64,000 nucleotides of DNA from Haloarcula sp. CBA1129 (GCF_008729015.1 NZ_RKSM01000003.1:434001-498000); one strand, 5' to 3'; shown: positions 52,820-62,495, counted from the stretch's first letter. The notes: generated by a model not told the origin, from the sequence alone. Made by a program: numbers and translations.

Positions 52820-54286
52820 ATGAGCTCTGAATTCGACATCAAGCTGTACGACGACATTGACCCCGAAGACCGACCTTCTCTGGTGGAGGCGCTGATACCG
52901 ATTATCGGGATGCTAACAGCACTGGGCATCGGTATCGGAATCTACGGGCTTGACCCGCAGTTCCCACTCCTCTGGGGTATTGCCTTCACCGGGCTGTTCA
53001 GTTACTATCGGTTCGACATATCTTGGGACGAGATGTATACAGGTATCACACACACGCTGCTGATGGGCATTCAGGTCGTGTTCATCCTCTTTATTGTCTA
53101 TGCGCTCATTTCGACTTGGATACAGGCTGGAACGATTCCGACGCTCATGTACTACGGCCTTGACCTGCTGCACCCAATAGTGTTCCTTCCGCTCACAGCG
53201 ATCATTACTGCAGCGATAACGTTCGCCATCGGGTCATCGTGGACTGCAGCGGGGACCCTTGGTGTTGCCTTCATCGGGATCGGGTCTGGGCTCGGACTCC
53301 CTGAGCCGATGACCGCGGGAGCAATCCTAACAGGTGCATACACGGGAGACAAGCAGTCACCACTCTCGGACACAACAAACCTCGCTTCGGCGGTGACGAA
53401 CACCGATCTGTACGATCACATCAACGCGATGCGCGCGGGCACTTTCTTGGCCTTCTCGATTGCCGTCCTCCTGTACGCTGGCCTCGGGATACGCGCGTCG
53501 GGAGCCATCCCTGTGGACCGGATCGCCGAGATTCAGACCGCGCTCACGGGGTCGTTCACGATCTCTCCGCTTGCTTTCTTCCCGCTTCTCGTCACATTTG
53601 GGCTGGCGATATACGGCATCTCTGCGATTCCAGCCCTCGGTGCTGGTGTCTTCGCCGGCGCGATAACGTCAGCCGTCCTTCAGGGGAACTCATTCACGTC
53701 GGTCTGGACCGTTGCACAGAGCGGCACAAGTCCGGAAACGGGAATGGAACTGGTAAACGGACTCCTCTCGAGCGGTGGGATGGTCGGCGGTGCATGGGCG
53801 GTGACAATTGCTATCGCCGCGCTTGCACTCGGCGGCCTGTTCGAGTGCACTGGGATTATCGCTGTCTTGGCATATCACCTTGGTCGGCTCAGCAACAGCG
53901 TCGGCAGTCTCACCGGCATCACGGTTCTGTCGTCAGTCTCAATGAACGTCCTTGCGGCAGAACAGTACATCAGTATCGTTGTCCCCGGCGTGACGCTTGG
54001 AAGTCTCTACGAAGAGAAGGGGCTCAAGACAGAGAACCTCTCCCGAGCAATTGAGTCTTCCGGCACCGTCACGAGTGCGCTCATTCCGTGGAATAGCGGA
54101 GCGGTGTTCATGGCTGGAACTCTCGGCGTCAGTACGTTCCAGTACGCGCCCTACTACTTCTTGGGCTTTCTCTCGCCGCTCATCCTCATTCTCATGGGAG
54201 TGACCGGCTGGCAAATCACATATACCGAAACTGAGGCAGAAAGCCATACAACGGGTAATGTTGCTGCACCGGCAGACAGTGACTGA
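52820..54286 (+). CDS. NhaC-family Na+/H+ (or substrate/H+) antiporter
   Basis: This 488-residue polytopic membrane protein has family segments IGSSWTAAGTLGVAFIGIG, GAILTGAYTGDKQSPLSDTTN (with the conserved charged residues that line the ion path), and SSVSMNVLAAEQYISIV, with about twelve helices. NhaC exchangers move Na+ against H+; some exchange organic acids such as malate/lactate. The divergent IclR regulator, normally tuned to organic effectors, makes an organic-acid role worth considering. Start ATG at 52820. Confidence 0.88.
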   Translation: MSSEFDIKLYDDIDPEDRPSLVEALIPIIGMLTALGIGIGIYGLDPQFPLLWGIAFTGLFSYYRFDISWDEMYTGITHTLLMGIQVVFILFIVYALISTWIQAGTIPTLMYYGLDLLHPIVFLPLTAIITAAITFAIGSSWTAAGTLGVAFIGIGSGLGLPEPMTAGAILTGAYTGDKQSPLSDTTNLASAVTNTDLYDHINAMRAGTFLAFSIAVLLYAGLGIRASGAIPVDRIAEIQTALTGSFTISPLAFFPLLVTFGLAIYGISAIPALGAGVFAGAITSAVLQGNSFTSVWTVAQSGTSPETGMELVNGLLSSGGMVGGAWAVTIAIAALALGGLFECTGIIAVLAYHLGRLSNSVGSLTGITVLSSVSMNVLAAEQYISIVVPGVTLGSLYEEKGLKTENLSRAIESSGTVTSALIPWNSGAVFMAGTLGVSTFQYAPYYFLGFLSPLILILMGVTGWQITYTETEAESHTTGNVAAPADSD

Positions 54287-54624
54287 GCATACGCCCGGTG
54301 ATAGGGGATAGCCTACGTGAAAGCCCCGCTCTGATACGGCGGTCACAGAGCACGTCTCAGACGTAGCAGAGTCGGATATCGATTCAGTACAGATGGAGCT
54401 GACAGTATCCTATATGCAGAGGAATTGGACCAACTACTGCGATAAAGCCGATAAATAGCTAGAGAAAAGATATGATGTGTCTTTCCACTCCTAACTAAGA
54501 AGAATAGGGCACTCATATGATATAATATCTTGGTAAAATAGATATAAAACGGGATATACGCAAACCGATAGCGAGTAGCCATAAGGGCAGTTGTGGCGTA
54601 CTAATTTTGTCGCCACTGCTTCGC
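54287..54624. other. Intergenic AT-rich region with a coding-looking fragment
   Basis: Positions 54324-54458 in one plus frame read as a plausible C-terminal protein fragment (DTAVTEHVSDVAESDIDSVQ... to a stop) but have no start codon. The rest, to 54624, is AT-rich with a TATA-like cluster near 54515-54560. No gene assigned. Confidence 0.4.
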
Positions 54625-55029
54625 TCAGATCACGACAACACGGTCGGTCTGCCAGCATCCCCGGAACTCGCCGACGGACTGCACTGACAGGCCGAACTCA
54701 TACGTGACTGTTCGCCCACCCGGCCCTGTAATTGTTACCCGCTGGTCAGCGTAGTTCCCGTTCCGCTCGACGGGGCCTCGCACAGCCTCCGCAAAATTAA
54801 GCATCGGGCGGTACTGCGGTGACCGGACCATGGCTATGAGCCGGTCAAGCGGGCCAGTCGAGCGGCGGTTGGCTGGGGCGGCGAAATTGTACGCTGTCAT
54901 GATGCCCGCGTTTTCGTACGGGTCACCGTTTGTTTCCAGCGCAGCAAGCTGGATGGCTATGGCCTCGTCGGGGCTGTACGTCTCACTGGGCGTCGGAAGG
55001 CTAGCCACCGGGTACTCACGTTCAGACAT
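54625..55029 (-). CDS. DUF4864 family protein
   Basis: This 134-residue protein matches the domain annotated as DUF4864: SPDEAIAIQLAALETNGDPYENAGIMTAYNFAAPANR, then SPQYRPMLNF and a C-terminal beta-rich part with GPGGRTVTYEFGLSVQ. NTF2-like fold is likely. Function unknown. I start at the ATG at 55029 (MSEREYP); the open frame extends to 55245 but those residues lie in the shadow of the divergent PAS gene. Confidence 0.8.
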   Translation of the reverse strand: MSEREYPVASLPTPSETYSPDEAIAIQLAALETNGDPYENAGIMTAYNFAAPANRRSTGPLDRLIAMVRSPQYRPMLNFAEAVRGPVERNGNYADQRVTITGPGGRTVTYEFGLSVQSVGEFRGCWQTDRVVVI

Positions 55030-55159
55030 TGATATCGTGGGACTCGGGCGTGCATCCGTAACAGGCGCTGTACCAGCATGAATCGCACGACGACAAGCCA
55101 CAAGACCGGACATCGACGGGCGTTTGTGCGACCGCCAGCTAGAACTGCCGACTGCGACC

Positions 55160-55720
55160 ATGGCCGCACTCAGGGACGCACTTGTTGAAGTTATGCTGCT
55201 TGACGAAGCGGGGTTTCGCCGTCGGCTCCCGGGACTCGTCGACACACATCAGCTACGGAGTGTTGGCCCAAAACCCGTCGACAGGTCAGTGACGGCCCGT
55301 CTTCGAGACCTCGATGGGTTTGAACCTCGCTCCGTGACTGAGTTTGAGCGAGAACGTATCGCCAGAATGGCCTGTCTCGACACGGTGCCGCTGGGTTTGA
55401 CACTCACCGGACCCGCGTATCAGGATAACCCACTCCGATATGCGACACAGACGTTCAGAGAGCTGACGGGCTACTCGCTTGCGGCACTCCGCGGCGAGAA
55501 CCTTCGACTTCTACAAGGGCCGGCAACGGATCAAGAGGCGGTCGCGACACTTCAGGAGGGGATCGATATCTGGGAACAGCGAACAGTCGAACTATGGAAC
55601 TACCGGGCGGACGGCACCCGGTTCAAAAACCGAGTGACAATAGTGCCACTCACCGGCCCTGATGGCTCTGTCACGAACTGGCTCGGGGTGCAGAAAGCCA
55701 TCGGCACGGCGGATAGCTGA
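55160..55720 (+). CDS. PAS (LOV-like) domain protein without the photoactive Cys
   Basis: The protein is 186 residues. Residues 75-180 form a PAS domain of the LOV type: FRELTGYSLAALRGENLRLLQG, TLQEGIDIWEQRTVELWNYRADG and NRVTIVPLTGPDGSVTNWLGVQ. LOV photoreceptors have NCRFLQG; here the Cys is Leu115 (NLRLLQG), so a flavin-Cys adduct cannot form. The N-terminal half is an Arg-rich helical region. It may bind flavin without a photocycle, or sense something else. The start is uncertain (ATG 55124 or 55160). No output domain follows, so it must act through partners. Confidence 0.8.
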   Translation: MAALRDALVEVMLLDEAGFRRRLPGLVDTHQLRSVGPKPVDRSVTARLRDLDGFEPRSVTEFERERIARMACLDTVPLGLTLTGPAYQDNPLRYATQTFRELTGYSLAALRGENLRLLQGPATDQEAVATLQEGIDIWEQRTVELWNYRADGTRFKNRVTIVPLTGPDGSVTNWLGVQKAIGTADS

Positions 55721-55766
55721 CTATTTGTGGCTCAATTCCGCGATCCGTCCCAATCCCGCTGCCCGG

Positions 55767-56759
55767 TCAGCTTGCAGTGTAGAGGAGATGCACCAGTGTC
55801 GCCGTCATCCCGGCAGCCATCATAATCGCCCAGCCAGTCAGCCGGACACGCTGGCCATACTCGCTCAAATCACTGTTCTCGGTTCCAAGTATCGTGACAA
55901 GCCGACTCGGCCGCCTGAACGGACTTGGCGCTTTCGGCTCGGGAAGTCGTCGTCGGAGCTGCTGGTACTCGGTAAACGACCAGACACCGTACAGACACAG
56001 TGAGAGGATCATCCCGACCCAGAAGCTGAATCCTGCGAGCATCGGGAGACCGACCGGTCCCAGAAGTTCTGCCTGTATCTCCTGTGGCGGCCCTCCGAAC
56101 TCACCGGGGGTGTTGAGAAGGCCGAACACCAGCGCGACCATCGACAACCAAAAGCCGACAAAGCAGGCGCCGAGCACCTGTTTCGAAAGCCCATGGATGG
56201 TCTCGCCGTGGCTGTCACCCCCTGTCTCACGTGGCGCTGGCTGCACCTCGCGTGCTGGGCGAAGCTCCTGCTGGCCCGGATTCGGGGCCCCTAGCCCAGC
56301 CAGTACGCCGATGACTGAGAGGAGACCACCGACAGTGATGGCTTGTAGTGGCCACGGCGTCCGCTCCCGAATCAGGAATGCATCGGTCGGGTCGGCTGGT
56401 GAAACGTACGCGCGGACCGTTGTCCCCGGTTCGTATGACTCGACTACCGACTCTGCCTCCGAGCGGGCGGAGTACGTCCGAGTGCGCGTACTTGGAAACA
56501 CCTGTTCGCCGGTGTACGTCTCTTCTTGATACTGGTACGTGTAGTGAATCTCCGGCTCGTAGTCGATCCCCCGACCCCCTTCCATTCGGTCGACATGGGC
56601 GTCAGTGATGGTTGCCTGAACGGCAACGCCGTTGTTGATCGCCTGTGATTGCTGGACGTAGTCGTACCCCCCGAACCCGAGAAGGCCGATGGCGAGGAGC
56701 AGTAGAAGTGCACTCCGCTGTGAAAGGTGGAGGGTCGTGATTCCGAGCGGGACCTTCAT
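55767..56759 (-). CDS. DUF3592-type membrane protein
   Basis: The protein is 330 residues. An N-terminal helix (about 15-33) is followed by an extracytoplasmic or cytosolic beta domain with YEPEIHYTYQYQEETYTGEQ and VVESYEPGTTVRAYVSPADP, characteristic of DUF3592, then a second helix near 140-157 and three further helices in the C-terminal half. Function unknown; such proteins occur widely in haloarchaea. It is convergent with the PAS gene. Confidence 0.8.
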   Translation of the reverse strand: MKVPLGITTLHLSQRSALLLLLAIGLLGFGGYDYVQQSQAINNGVAVQATITDAHVDRMEGGRGIDYEPEIHYTYQYQEETYTGEQVFPSTRTRTYSARSEAESVVESYEPGTTVRAYVSPADPTDAFLIRERTPWPLQAITVGGLLSVIGVLAGLGAPNPGQQELRPAREVQPAPRETGGDSHGETIHGLSKQVLGACFVGFWLSMVALVFGLLNTPGEFGGPPQEIQAELLGPVGLPMLAGFSFWVGMILSLCLYGVWSFTEYQQLRRRLPEPKAPSPFRRPSRLVTILGTENSDLSEYGQRVRLTGWAIMMAAGMTATLVHLLYTAS

Positions 56760-56861
56760 GTCAGTACACAGTATTGTGCCCGCTCCCTATGAGAGTAGCG
56801 CTCGACACAAACCGCTTTACAGGTCGGGACCAGACAATCAGGAAGCAACCGAATCAATACA

Positions 56862-58484
56862 TCATCGGTCGTCCACCTTTCCGTCACATCGGTCACGTTC
56901 CACAGCTTCCGGGTCCCGCTCTGCTGGCTCGCCGTGGCCGCCGCCACCCGGTGTTCGAACGGAGACGGTCGTCCCAGCCTCGACGTCGACGGAGGCCTTC
57001 GCAGGGACCGGCTCGCCGTCGACCAGATTTTCCCCCGTCGCGCCGTCTTCGCCGCCATCGAGTCCAGCAGGGGCCGTCCGCCGCCGCTCTGTCAGCAGTG
57101 ACACGGTGGCGTCGGTTTCGACGGTGACGGTTCGTTCGAGCCCCAGTCCGCCGCGGTATCGGCCGTTTCCGCCGCTTGACGGGCGCAGCGCGTACCGTTC
57201 GACCCGGAGCGGATATTCGGTCTCCATCGCTTCGACGGGCGTGTTGAGCGTGTTCGTCATGCCGACCTGTACACCGTCCATCCCGTCTTTCCCGGGCCGG
57301 GCACCGAACCCACCGCCGATTGTCTCGTAATACGTGAAATCGCCGGTTCGGTCGCCGATGATGAGGTTGTTCATCGTTCCCTGCCCACCGGCAGGTACCG
57401 TGTCGGGGACTGCCGTGGCGAGCGCCGCCAGCGTGACATCCATGACGCGCTGGCTCGTCTCGACATTGCCACCGACGACAGCGGCTGGCGCGTCCGGGTT
57501 GAGTACTGATCCTTCCGGTGCGGACACGGAGACCGGATCGTAGCAGCCGTGGTTCGGCGGTATCTCTGGGTCGGTGATCGCCCGAACGACGAAGTAGACC
57601 GCGCTCTTCGCGACTGAGAGCGGCGCGTTCAGGTTGCCCGCCACCTGATCGGCAGTCCCGTCGAAGTCGACAGCTATCGAGGCCCCATCGATGGTAACGG
57701 CCACTTCAATCGGGATGTCGTCATCGGTCACGCCGTCGCCTTCGAGGATATCCTGTGCTCGATATGTTCCGTCCGGGAGCGAATCGAGTTCAGCCTCGAC
57801 CCGCTCGCGGGAGTACTCGATGACGGCATCGAACGCGTCAAGCAGGGTTGAACCGTGGTCCGCCAGTAGGTCTCCGATGCGTTCCTCAGCCCGCTCGTTC
57901 GCGGCGCGCTGGGCCCGGAGGTCCGCTTCCCGCTCGTCCGGCGTCCGAACGTTGGCTCGGATAAGGTCGTGAACTGCCTCATTGGGCTCGCCGCCGTCAA
58001 CGAGGCGAACCGCCGGCAGTCGAAGCCCCTCCTCGTAAATCTCCTGTGCGCCCGGTGGCATACTGCCCGGCGAACTCCCACCCACGTCGGCGTGATGGGC
58101 TCGCGAGACTGCGTACCCGATGATCTCGCCGTTGGGTGCTATCGTCGAGACGAGCGTGATGTCCGGGAGGTGTGTCCCACCCGCGAACGGGTCGTTGACG
58201 ATGAAGACGTCGCCCGGCTTCGGGTCCTTCTGAAGAACGACATCTACCGCGTCGGGCATCGCGCCGAGGTGTACCGGGATATGTTCCGCTTGTGCGACCA
58301 TCCGCCCCGATGCATCAAAGAGCGCCGTCGAACAGTCCTGTCGCTCCTTGATGTTCGGGGAGTACGCCCCGCGGATGAGTACGTGGCCCATCTCGGTTGC
58401 CACACTCTCAAGCTGGTTCCTGAGGATTTCAAGCGTTACAGGGTCGATGTGTCTCTCGCTCGTTGTCGTAGTGTTGTCGCTCAT
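56862..58484 (-). CDS. hyuB: Hydantoinase/oxoprolinase subunit B (HyuB)
   Basis: This 540-residue large-family protein has DPVTLEILRNQLESVATEMG at the N-terminus, AQAEHIPVHLGAMPDAV, GDVFIVNDPFAGGTHLPD, HHADVGGSSPGSMPPGAQEIYEEG and GGFGARPGKDGMDGVQ. Together with HyuA it makes the ATP-dependent hydantoinase, N-methylhydantoinase or 5-oxoprolinase type enzyme, or an acetone-carboxylase relative. It overlaps hyuA by four bases and is the last gene of the NRAMP-hyuA-hyuB operon. Confidence 0.92.
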   Translation of the reverse strand: MSDNTTTTSERHIDPVTLEILRNQLESVATEMGHVLIRGAYSPNIKERQDCSTALFDASGRMVAQAEHIPVHLGAMPDAVDVVLQKDPKPGDVFIVNDPFAGGTHLPDITLVSTIAPNGEIIGYAVSRAHHADVGGSSPGSMPPGAQEIYEEGLRLPAVRLVDGGEPNEAVHDLIRANVRTPDEREADLRAQRAANERAEERIGDLLADHGSTLLDAFDAVIEYSRERVEAELDSLPDGTYRAQDILEGDGVTDDDIPIEVAVTIDGASIAVDFDGTADQVAGNLNAPLSVAKSAVYFVVRAITDPEIPPNHGCYDPVSVSAPEGSVLNPDAPAAVVGGNVETSQRVMDVTLAALATAVPDTVPAGGQGTMNNLIIGDRTGDFTYYETIGGGFGARPGKDGMDGVQVGMTNTLNTPVEAMETEYPLRVERYALRPSSGGNGRYRGGLGLERTVTVETDATVSLLTERRRTAPAGLDGGEDGATGENLVDGEPVPAKASVDVEAGTTVSVRTPGGGGHGEPAERDPEAVERDRCDGKVDDR

Positions 58485-60475
58485 CTGTCGCTCACCTCCG
58501 CTGTCAGTGTCCCGTCATCACGCACCTGTACGTTCCAAGTCGGTGGGACGACGATTGTACTCTCGTTGCCCTCGACAATCGCAGGGCCGTCGATCTCGTC
58601 CCGTGGTGGCAGTCGTGCCCGCTCGTAAACCGGCGTTTCGCGGGCATCACCGGCAAACACTGCCTCGCGGGATCCCTTTCGCGGGTCGCCAACGGCATCG
58701 TACTCGACCGGCGGCGCGCTCCGTTCGACTGTCGTCGTCACGCGACAGTTCACCAGTTCGACCGACTCGTCCGCTCGATAGCCGTACGCGGACTCGTGGG
58801 CTGTTGCAAACCGCTCGCGGGCGTCCGCGGTGTCAAACGGTCGGTCGATATCCACAGTGAGTTCGAAGCTCTGGCCGGCGTACCGGAGATCGGCGGAGTA
58901 TCGCACTGTCGCCGCCTCGCGGTTGCTGACCTCAGCCAGCAGTTCTTCGGCCATGTCCTCGTAGACTGCATCGACATCGTCGGGGTCGACCGCGTCGAGC
59001 GATCGCTGATACGTCCGTACGGCGTCGCGCTTCTCATCGGCCGCAAGCAGGCCGTATGCCGACAGTACGCCCGAGGCGCGCGGGATCACTACCCGGTCGA
59101 TATCGAGGCTGTCCGCGATTGCTGCCGCGTGCATCGGCCCGGCACCCCCGAACGCAGCGAGCCCGAACTTCCGCGGGTCGTACCCACGCTCGACGGTCAC
59201 GGAGCGAATGGCTCTGGTCATGTTCGCGTTCGCGACGCGGTAGACGCCACGAGCGGCTTCAACGGGACCATCGAGACCCGCTTCGTCGGCGAGATTTGCG
59301 AGCGCGGTGTACGCTGCGTCCACGTCCAGTGAGAGCTCGCCACCGAGGCTAGTGCTCTCTCCGATGTATCCCAGCACGAGGTTTGCGTCGGTGACGGTCG
59401 GCTCGGTGCCGCCCTTGCCGTAGCAGGCGGGACCGGGAGTAGCGCCGGCCGAACGTGGTCCGATTCGCAGTGCGCCACCGGCGTCGACCCAAGCGATTGA
59501 GCCGCCACCTGCGCCGACTGTTTCCACGTCGACCATCGGCGTCTTGATCGGCCGCTCGTTGATGACCCCCTCCGTCGTCCGTTCGGCTTCCCCGTCGCGG
59601 ACGAGACTCACGTCGCTGGAAGTCCCACCCATATCGAACGTGACCAGCCCGTTCTGTTCGTCGGCCGCCATCGAACCTGCCCCCACGACCCCGGCGGCAG
59701 GACCGGAGAGGACGGTCGTCACGGCGTTCTGCCTGACGGTGTCCGCGTCGGTGATTCCGCCGTTAGCCTGCATAATCCGGGGCTGTGGGACCCCGAGCTC
59801 CCGTGCTCGGTCGGTGAGATGACTGATGTAGTGGTCAATTGCCGGTCGCACATAGGCGTCGACGGCCGTCGTCGACGTTCGTTCGTACTCGCGGAACTCG
59901 GCGAGGACTTCGTGTGAGGCCGAAACGGGAACGTCGAGTTCGTCCCGCAGGACCTCTGCGACGCGCGTCTCGTTTTCAGGGTGGGCGTACGCGTGCAACA
60001 GCGAGACGGCGACCGACTCAACGTCGATCTCGCGCAACTGCGCGGCGATTGATCGCACGTCGGCCTCGTCGACGGACTGTTCGATACCGTCGGTGGTCGT
60101 CCGTTCGGACACTTCGAACCGTCGGCGTCTGGGAACCAGCGGCGTCGGCTTTTCGGCGGACAGGTCGTACAGCGACGGGCGATCCTGACGGCCGATTTCC
60201 AGCACGTCTCGGAACCCCTCGGTCGTGACGAGCGCGGTCTTTGCGCCGTTCTCTTCGAGGAGCGCGTTGACCGAAACAGTCATCGCGTGGGAGAACTCGC
60301 TCACGGTCTCCGGGTCGATATCAGCCTCCGCACACGCCTTCTCGATCCCGGCGATCACGCCCTCGCTCTGGTCCTCGGTGCTTGGGACCTTTGCGGTCAC
60401 GAGTTCGCCATCGAGTGACAGCGTCACGTCAGTGAAGGTGCCACCGACGTCGACACCGATTCGCCGGTCGCTCAT
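58481..60475 (-). CDS. hyuA: Hydantoinase/oxoprolinase subunit A (HyuA)
   Basis: This 664-residue ATP-binding partner of HyuB has the acetate-kinase/Hsp70-like phosphate loop GVDVGGTFTDV at residues 8-18, then ALLEENGAKTALVTTEGFRD, the FDMGGTSSDVSLVRDG second ATP motif, VGAGGGSIAWVD, and the C-terminal AFGGAGPMHAAA. It phosphorylates the ring carbonyl so HyuB can open it. Its start codon abuts the stop of the upstream NRAMP gene, so the three genes are one transcriptional and translational unit. Exact substrate (hydantoin, N-methylhydantoin, 5-oxoproline) unknown. Confidence 0.93.
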   Translation of the reverse strand: MSDRRIGVDVGGTFTDVTLSLDGELVTAKVPSTEDQSEGVIAGIEKACAEADIDPETVSEFSHAMTVSVNALLEENGAKTALVTTEGFRDVLEIGRQDRPSLYDLSAEKPTPLVPRRRRFEVSERTTTDGIEQSVDEADVRSIAAQLREIDVESVAVSLLHAYAHPENETRVAEVLRDELDVPVSASHEVLAEFREYERTSTTAVDAYVRPAIDHYISHLTDRARELGVPQPRIMQANGGITDADTVRQNAVTTVLSGPAAGVVGAGSMAADEQNGLVTFDMGGTSSDVSLVRDGEAERTTEGVINERPIKTPMVDVETVGAGGGSIAWVDAGGALRIGPRSAGATPGPACYGKGGTEPTVTDANLVLGYIGESTSLGGELSLDVDAAYTALANLADEAGLDGPVEAARGVYRVANANMTRAIRSVTVERGYDPRKFGLAAFGGAGPMHAAAIADSLDIDRVVIPRASGVLSAYGLLAADEKRDAVRTYQRSLDAVDPDDVDAVYEDMAEELLAEVSNREAATVRYSADLRYAGQSFELTVDIDRPFDTADARERFATAHESAYGYRADESVELVNCRVTTTVERSAPPVEYDAVGDPRKGSREAVFAGDARETPVYERARLPPRDEIDGPAIVEGNESTIVVPPTWNVQVRDDGTLTAEVSDR

Positions 60476-61684
60476 CTACAGCACCCCCGCGACGCTGAGC
60501 AGCGTTCGAACCCCGAGCCACACGACGATGAGCGTCACGATAACGCCAAGCGCGTTCGCTACCGACCCGTTCGTGTACTCTCCGAGGAGATCCCGCTGGT
60601 TCATCGCGTATATCAGGAATACAGCGACGATTGGCAATAAAATCCCGTTGACAACCTGTGCGAACACGATGATCTGGACGGGACTGCCACCCAGCAACAC
60701 CGAGAGAACCCCGACCCCGAGGATGGTCCCCCAGACGGCGCGGAACTGTGTGCTCTGCATATCCGAATCCCAGCCCAGTGCACCCGTGGTCGCCCACGCG
60801 CCCGCAAGCGGTGCTGTCGTCGCGCTCGTAAACCCGGCAGCGAATATGCCGATGCTGAAGAACAATTCGGCGTACGGACCGGCGATGGGTCGCAACTGTT
60901 CGGCCATCTGGCCGATATCGCTGATCTGCGTCCCCGGCTCGAAGGCCGCGGCCGCGGTCACCATGATCGTGATCGTGATCACGCCCCCAGCAACGATTGA
61001 CAGCACTGTGTCGATACGTGAGTGGCCGATATCCTCGGGACCGCTCCACCGCTCCTGAACGTTACTCGCGTGCAGGAACAGGTTGTACCCGACGATGGTC
61101 GTCCCGATGAGGCCGGTGATGAGATACAGCGACCCCGAGGGGATACCGGGGACGAACCCCATCGCAATCGCACCGGGATCGGGGCCGATGAGAATCGCCG
61201 ATGCCACGAACGAGAACGCCATCACGGCGACCAAGCCGATGAGGGCTCGCTCGATCAGTTTGTACCGGCCAGTGTACAGCAGGAGCCCGGCGACGAGTCC
61301 AATCACGACGCCCCACACCGTCGAGTCGATACCCGTGATGGTCGCGAGCCCTGCGGCACCGCCGAGGATATTCCCGGCCTCGTAGGCGGCAGTCCCGACG
61401 CCGATAGCGCCGACGACAAGGAATATACTCACGTATTCGACGATCTGATTGTCGAACCGCTCCCGGAGTGCTTCGCCGAGTCCTTCGCCCGAGACAAGGC
61501 CAAGTCGCGCGCTCATCTCTTGAAGCACAATCGTTGCCACAATCGAGAAGACCATTGTCCATAGAAGCGCATAGCCGAACTCCGCTCCGGTGACGCTCGC
61601 AGTCGTGACCGTGCCTGGGCCGATGAACGCGGCGGCGACCATCGCTCCCGGGCCGACGGCTTTGAGTCGTTTCGTAATGCTCAT
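60476..61684 (-). CDS. NRAMP-fold transporter lacking the canonical metal ligands
   Basis: This 402-residue membrane protein has the LeuT/NRAMP fold with about eleven helices. Canonical NRAMP metal transporters have DPGN in TM1 and a Met in TM6 (..MPHN..). Here TM1 reads GPGT (residues 22-25) and TM6 reads IVGYN (Val198, Tyr200), so Asp, Asn and Met are all absent. The rest (EFGYALLWTMVFS, QEMSARLGLVSGEGLGEAL) is clearly NRAMP. Its stop abuts the hyuA start. I infer it imports the hydantoin-like or oxoproline-like substrate of HyuAB rather than Mn2+ or Fe2+. NRAMP-like genes beside oxoprolinase genes are also known in bacteria such as Bacillus subtilis (ycsG, from memory). Confidence 0.85.
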   Translation of the reverse strand: MSITKRLKAVGPGAMVAAAFIGPGTVTTASVTGAEFGYALLWTMVFSIVATIVLQEMSARLGLVSGEGLGEALRERFDNQIVEYVSIFLVVGAIGVGTAAYEAGNILGGAAGLATITGIDSTVWGVVIGLVAGLLLYTGRYKLIERALIGLVAVMAFSFVASAILIGPDPGAIAMGFVPGIPSGSLYLITGLIGTTIVGYNLFLHASNVQERWSGPEDIGHSRIDTVLSIVAGGVITITIMVTAAAAFEPGTQISDIGQMAEQLRPIAGPYAELFFSIGIFAAGFTSATTAPLAGAWATTGALGWDSDMQSTQFRAVWGTILGVGVLSVLLGGSPVQIIVFAQVVNGILLPIVAVFLIYAMNQRDLLGEYTNGSVANALGVIVTLIVVWLGVRTLLSVAGVL

Positions 61685-61846
61685 GATTGTTGGTTTTGAT
61701 AGCCACTGTCACGGTTCCGGCAGGTAAGGAAAAACATTGTTAAGACCTGTGTGTGGCCAGCACGTCGGTCGTATGAACGCTGTGTATCCCTCACTGACTG
61801 TATGAATTAGTAAGAACAGCCCACGTCTGGCTTCGGGTGGAAGTAT

Positions 61847-62392
61847 TCACGGGTCCTGTTCTCTCAAGAGTACCTTCGAAACGCTCTCTTCGATCTCGAT
61901 CTCGAAGGGAAGGTCGGCGATGCTCCCGCGAATGAACCGGATCATCAACCACCGCACTGACTCGGACGGGAACACCACGTGGAAACTTCCCTTCTCATCC
62001 CGTCGAACGGTCAGGAAGCCACACAGCGAGAGCCACTCGAGCACGTCTTCGAGCGAATTGAACCGTTCGGCATACTCTTGGGCGTGGTACTGCGCCACCT
62101 GATCGATCATTTCGAGAGTCGCCTCGTCCCGGTCCGCTGGATCAGTAAACTGGCTCAGGAGTGCATGCAGTAAGTCGATATCCAGCAGTACGTGTTCGCC
62201 CGTCGAGAGCATCTCGTAGTACGTCTGGAGGTGGTCGCTGTCGCTCGCGTGCGCTGAATCGAAGTTCGCCGCGTAGAACGCGATTGCCTCGCGGATCAGT
62301 TGGCTTTGACTCTCCCCAGTTCGGTCGGTCAACCCTTCTAACGTCTCCTTGGTCTCCTCGTCGAGAGAGACGGTGACGCGGTCGGTTGGCAT
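61847..62392 (-). CDS. Ribbon-helix-helix DNA-binding protein with a C-terminal sensor-like domain
   Basis: This 181-residue protein has an N-terminal RHH (CopG-type) strand and helices, MPTDRVTVSLDEETKETLEG, RTGESQSQLIREAIAFYA. The C-terminal 130 residues are helical then beta-rich (LEWLSLCGFLTVRRDEKGSF), resembling small haloarchaeal regulators. It would dimerise and bind short inverted repeats. I start at the ATG at 62392; an ATG at 62407 adds five residues. Its position between the NRAMP-hyuAB operon and the glutamate dehydrogenase suggests either as target; no operator was recognised. Confidence 0.78.
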   Translation of the reverse strand: MPTDRVTVSLDEETKETLEGLTDRTGESQSQLIREAIAFYAANFDSAHASDSDHLQTYYEMLSTGEHVLLDIDLLHALLSQFTDPADRDEATLEMIDQVAQYHAQEYAERFNSLEDVLEWLSLCGFLTVRRDEKGSFHVVFPSESVRWLMIRFIRGSIADLPFEIEIEESVSKVLLREQDP

Positions 62393-62495
62393 AGTGGCCC
62401 TCGTCACTGGATGGCCTTAATATCGTGTCGTTTGGTGACAGAGACCTCTCAGACCGCAGCAAGAACGGCGCGTCTGGACGGCATCCGGAACCTGA

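Noticed and set aside
54324-54458. Plus-strand fragment reading like a protein C-terminus
   Set aside because: No start codon and no recognised domain; it may be a decayed gene end but there is not enough to call it.
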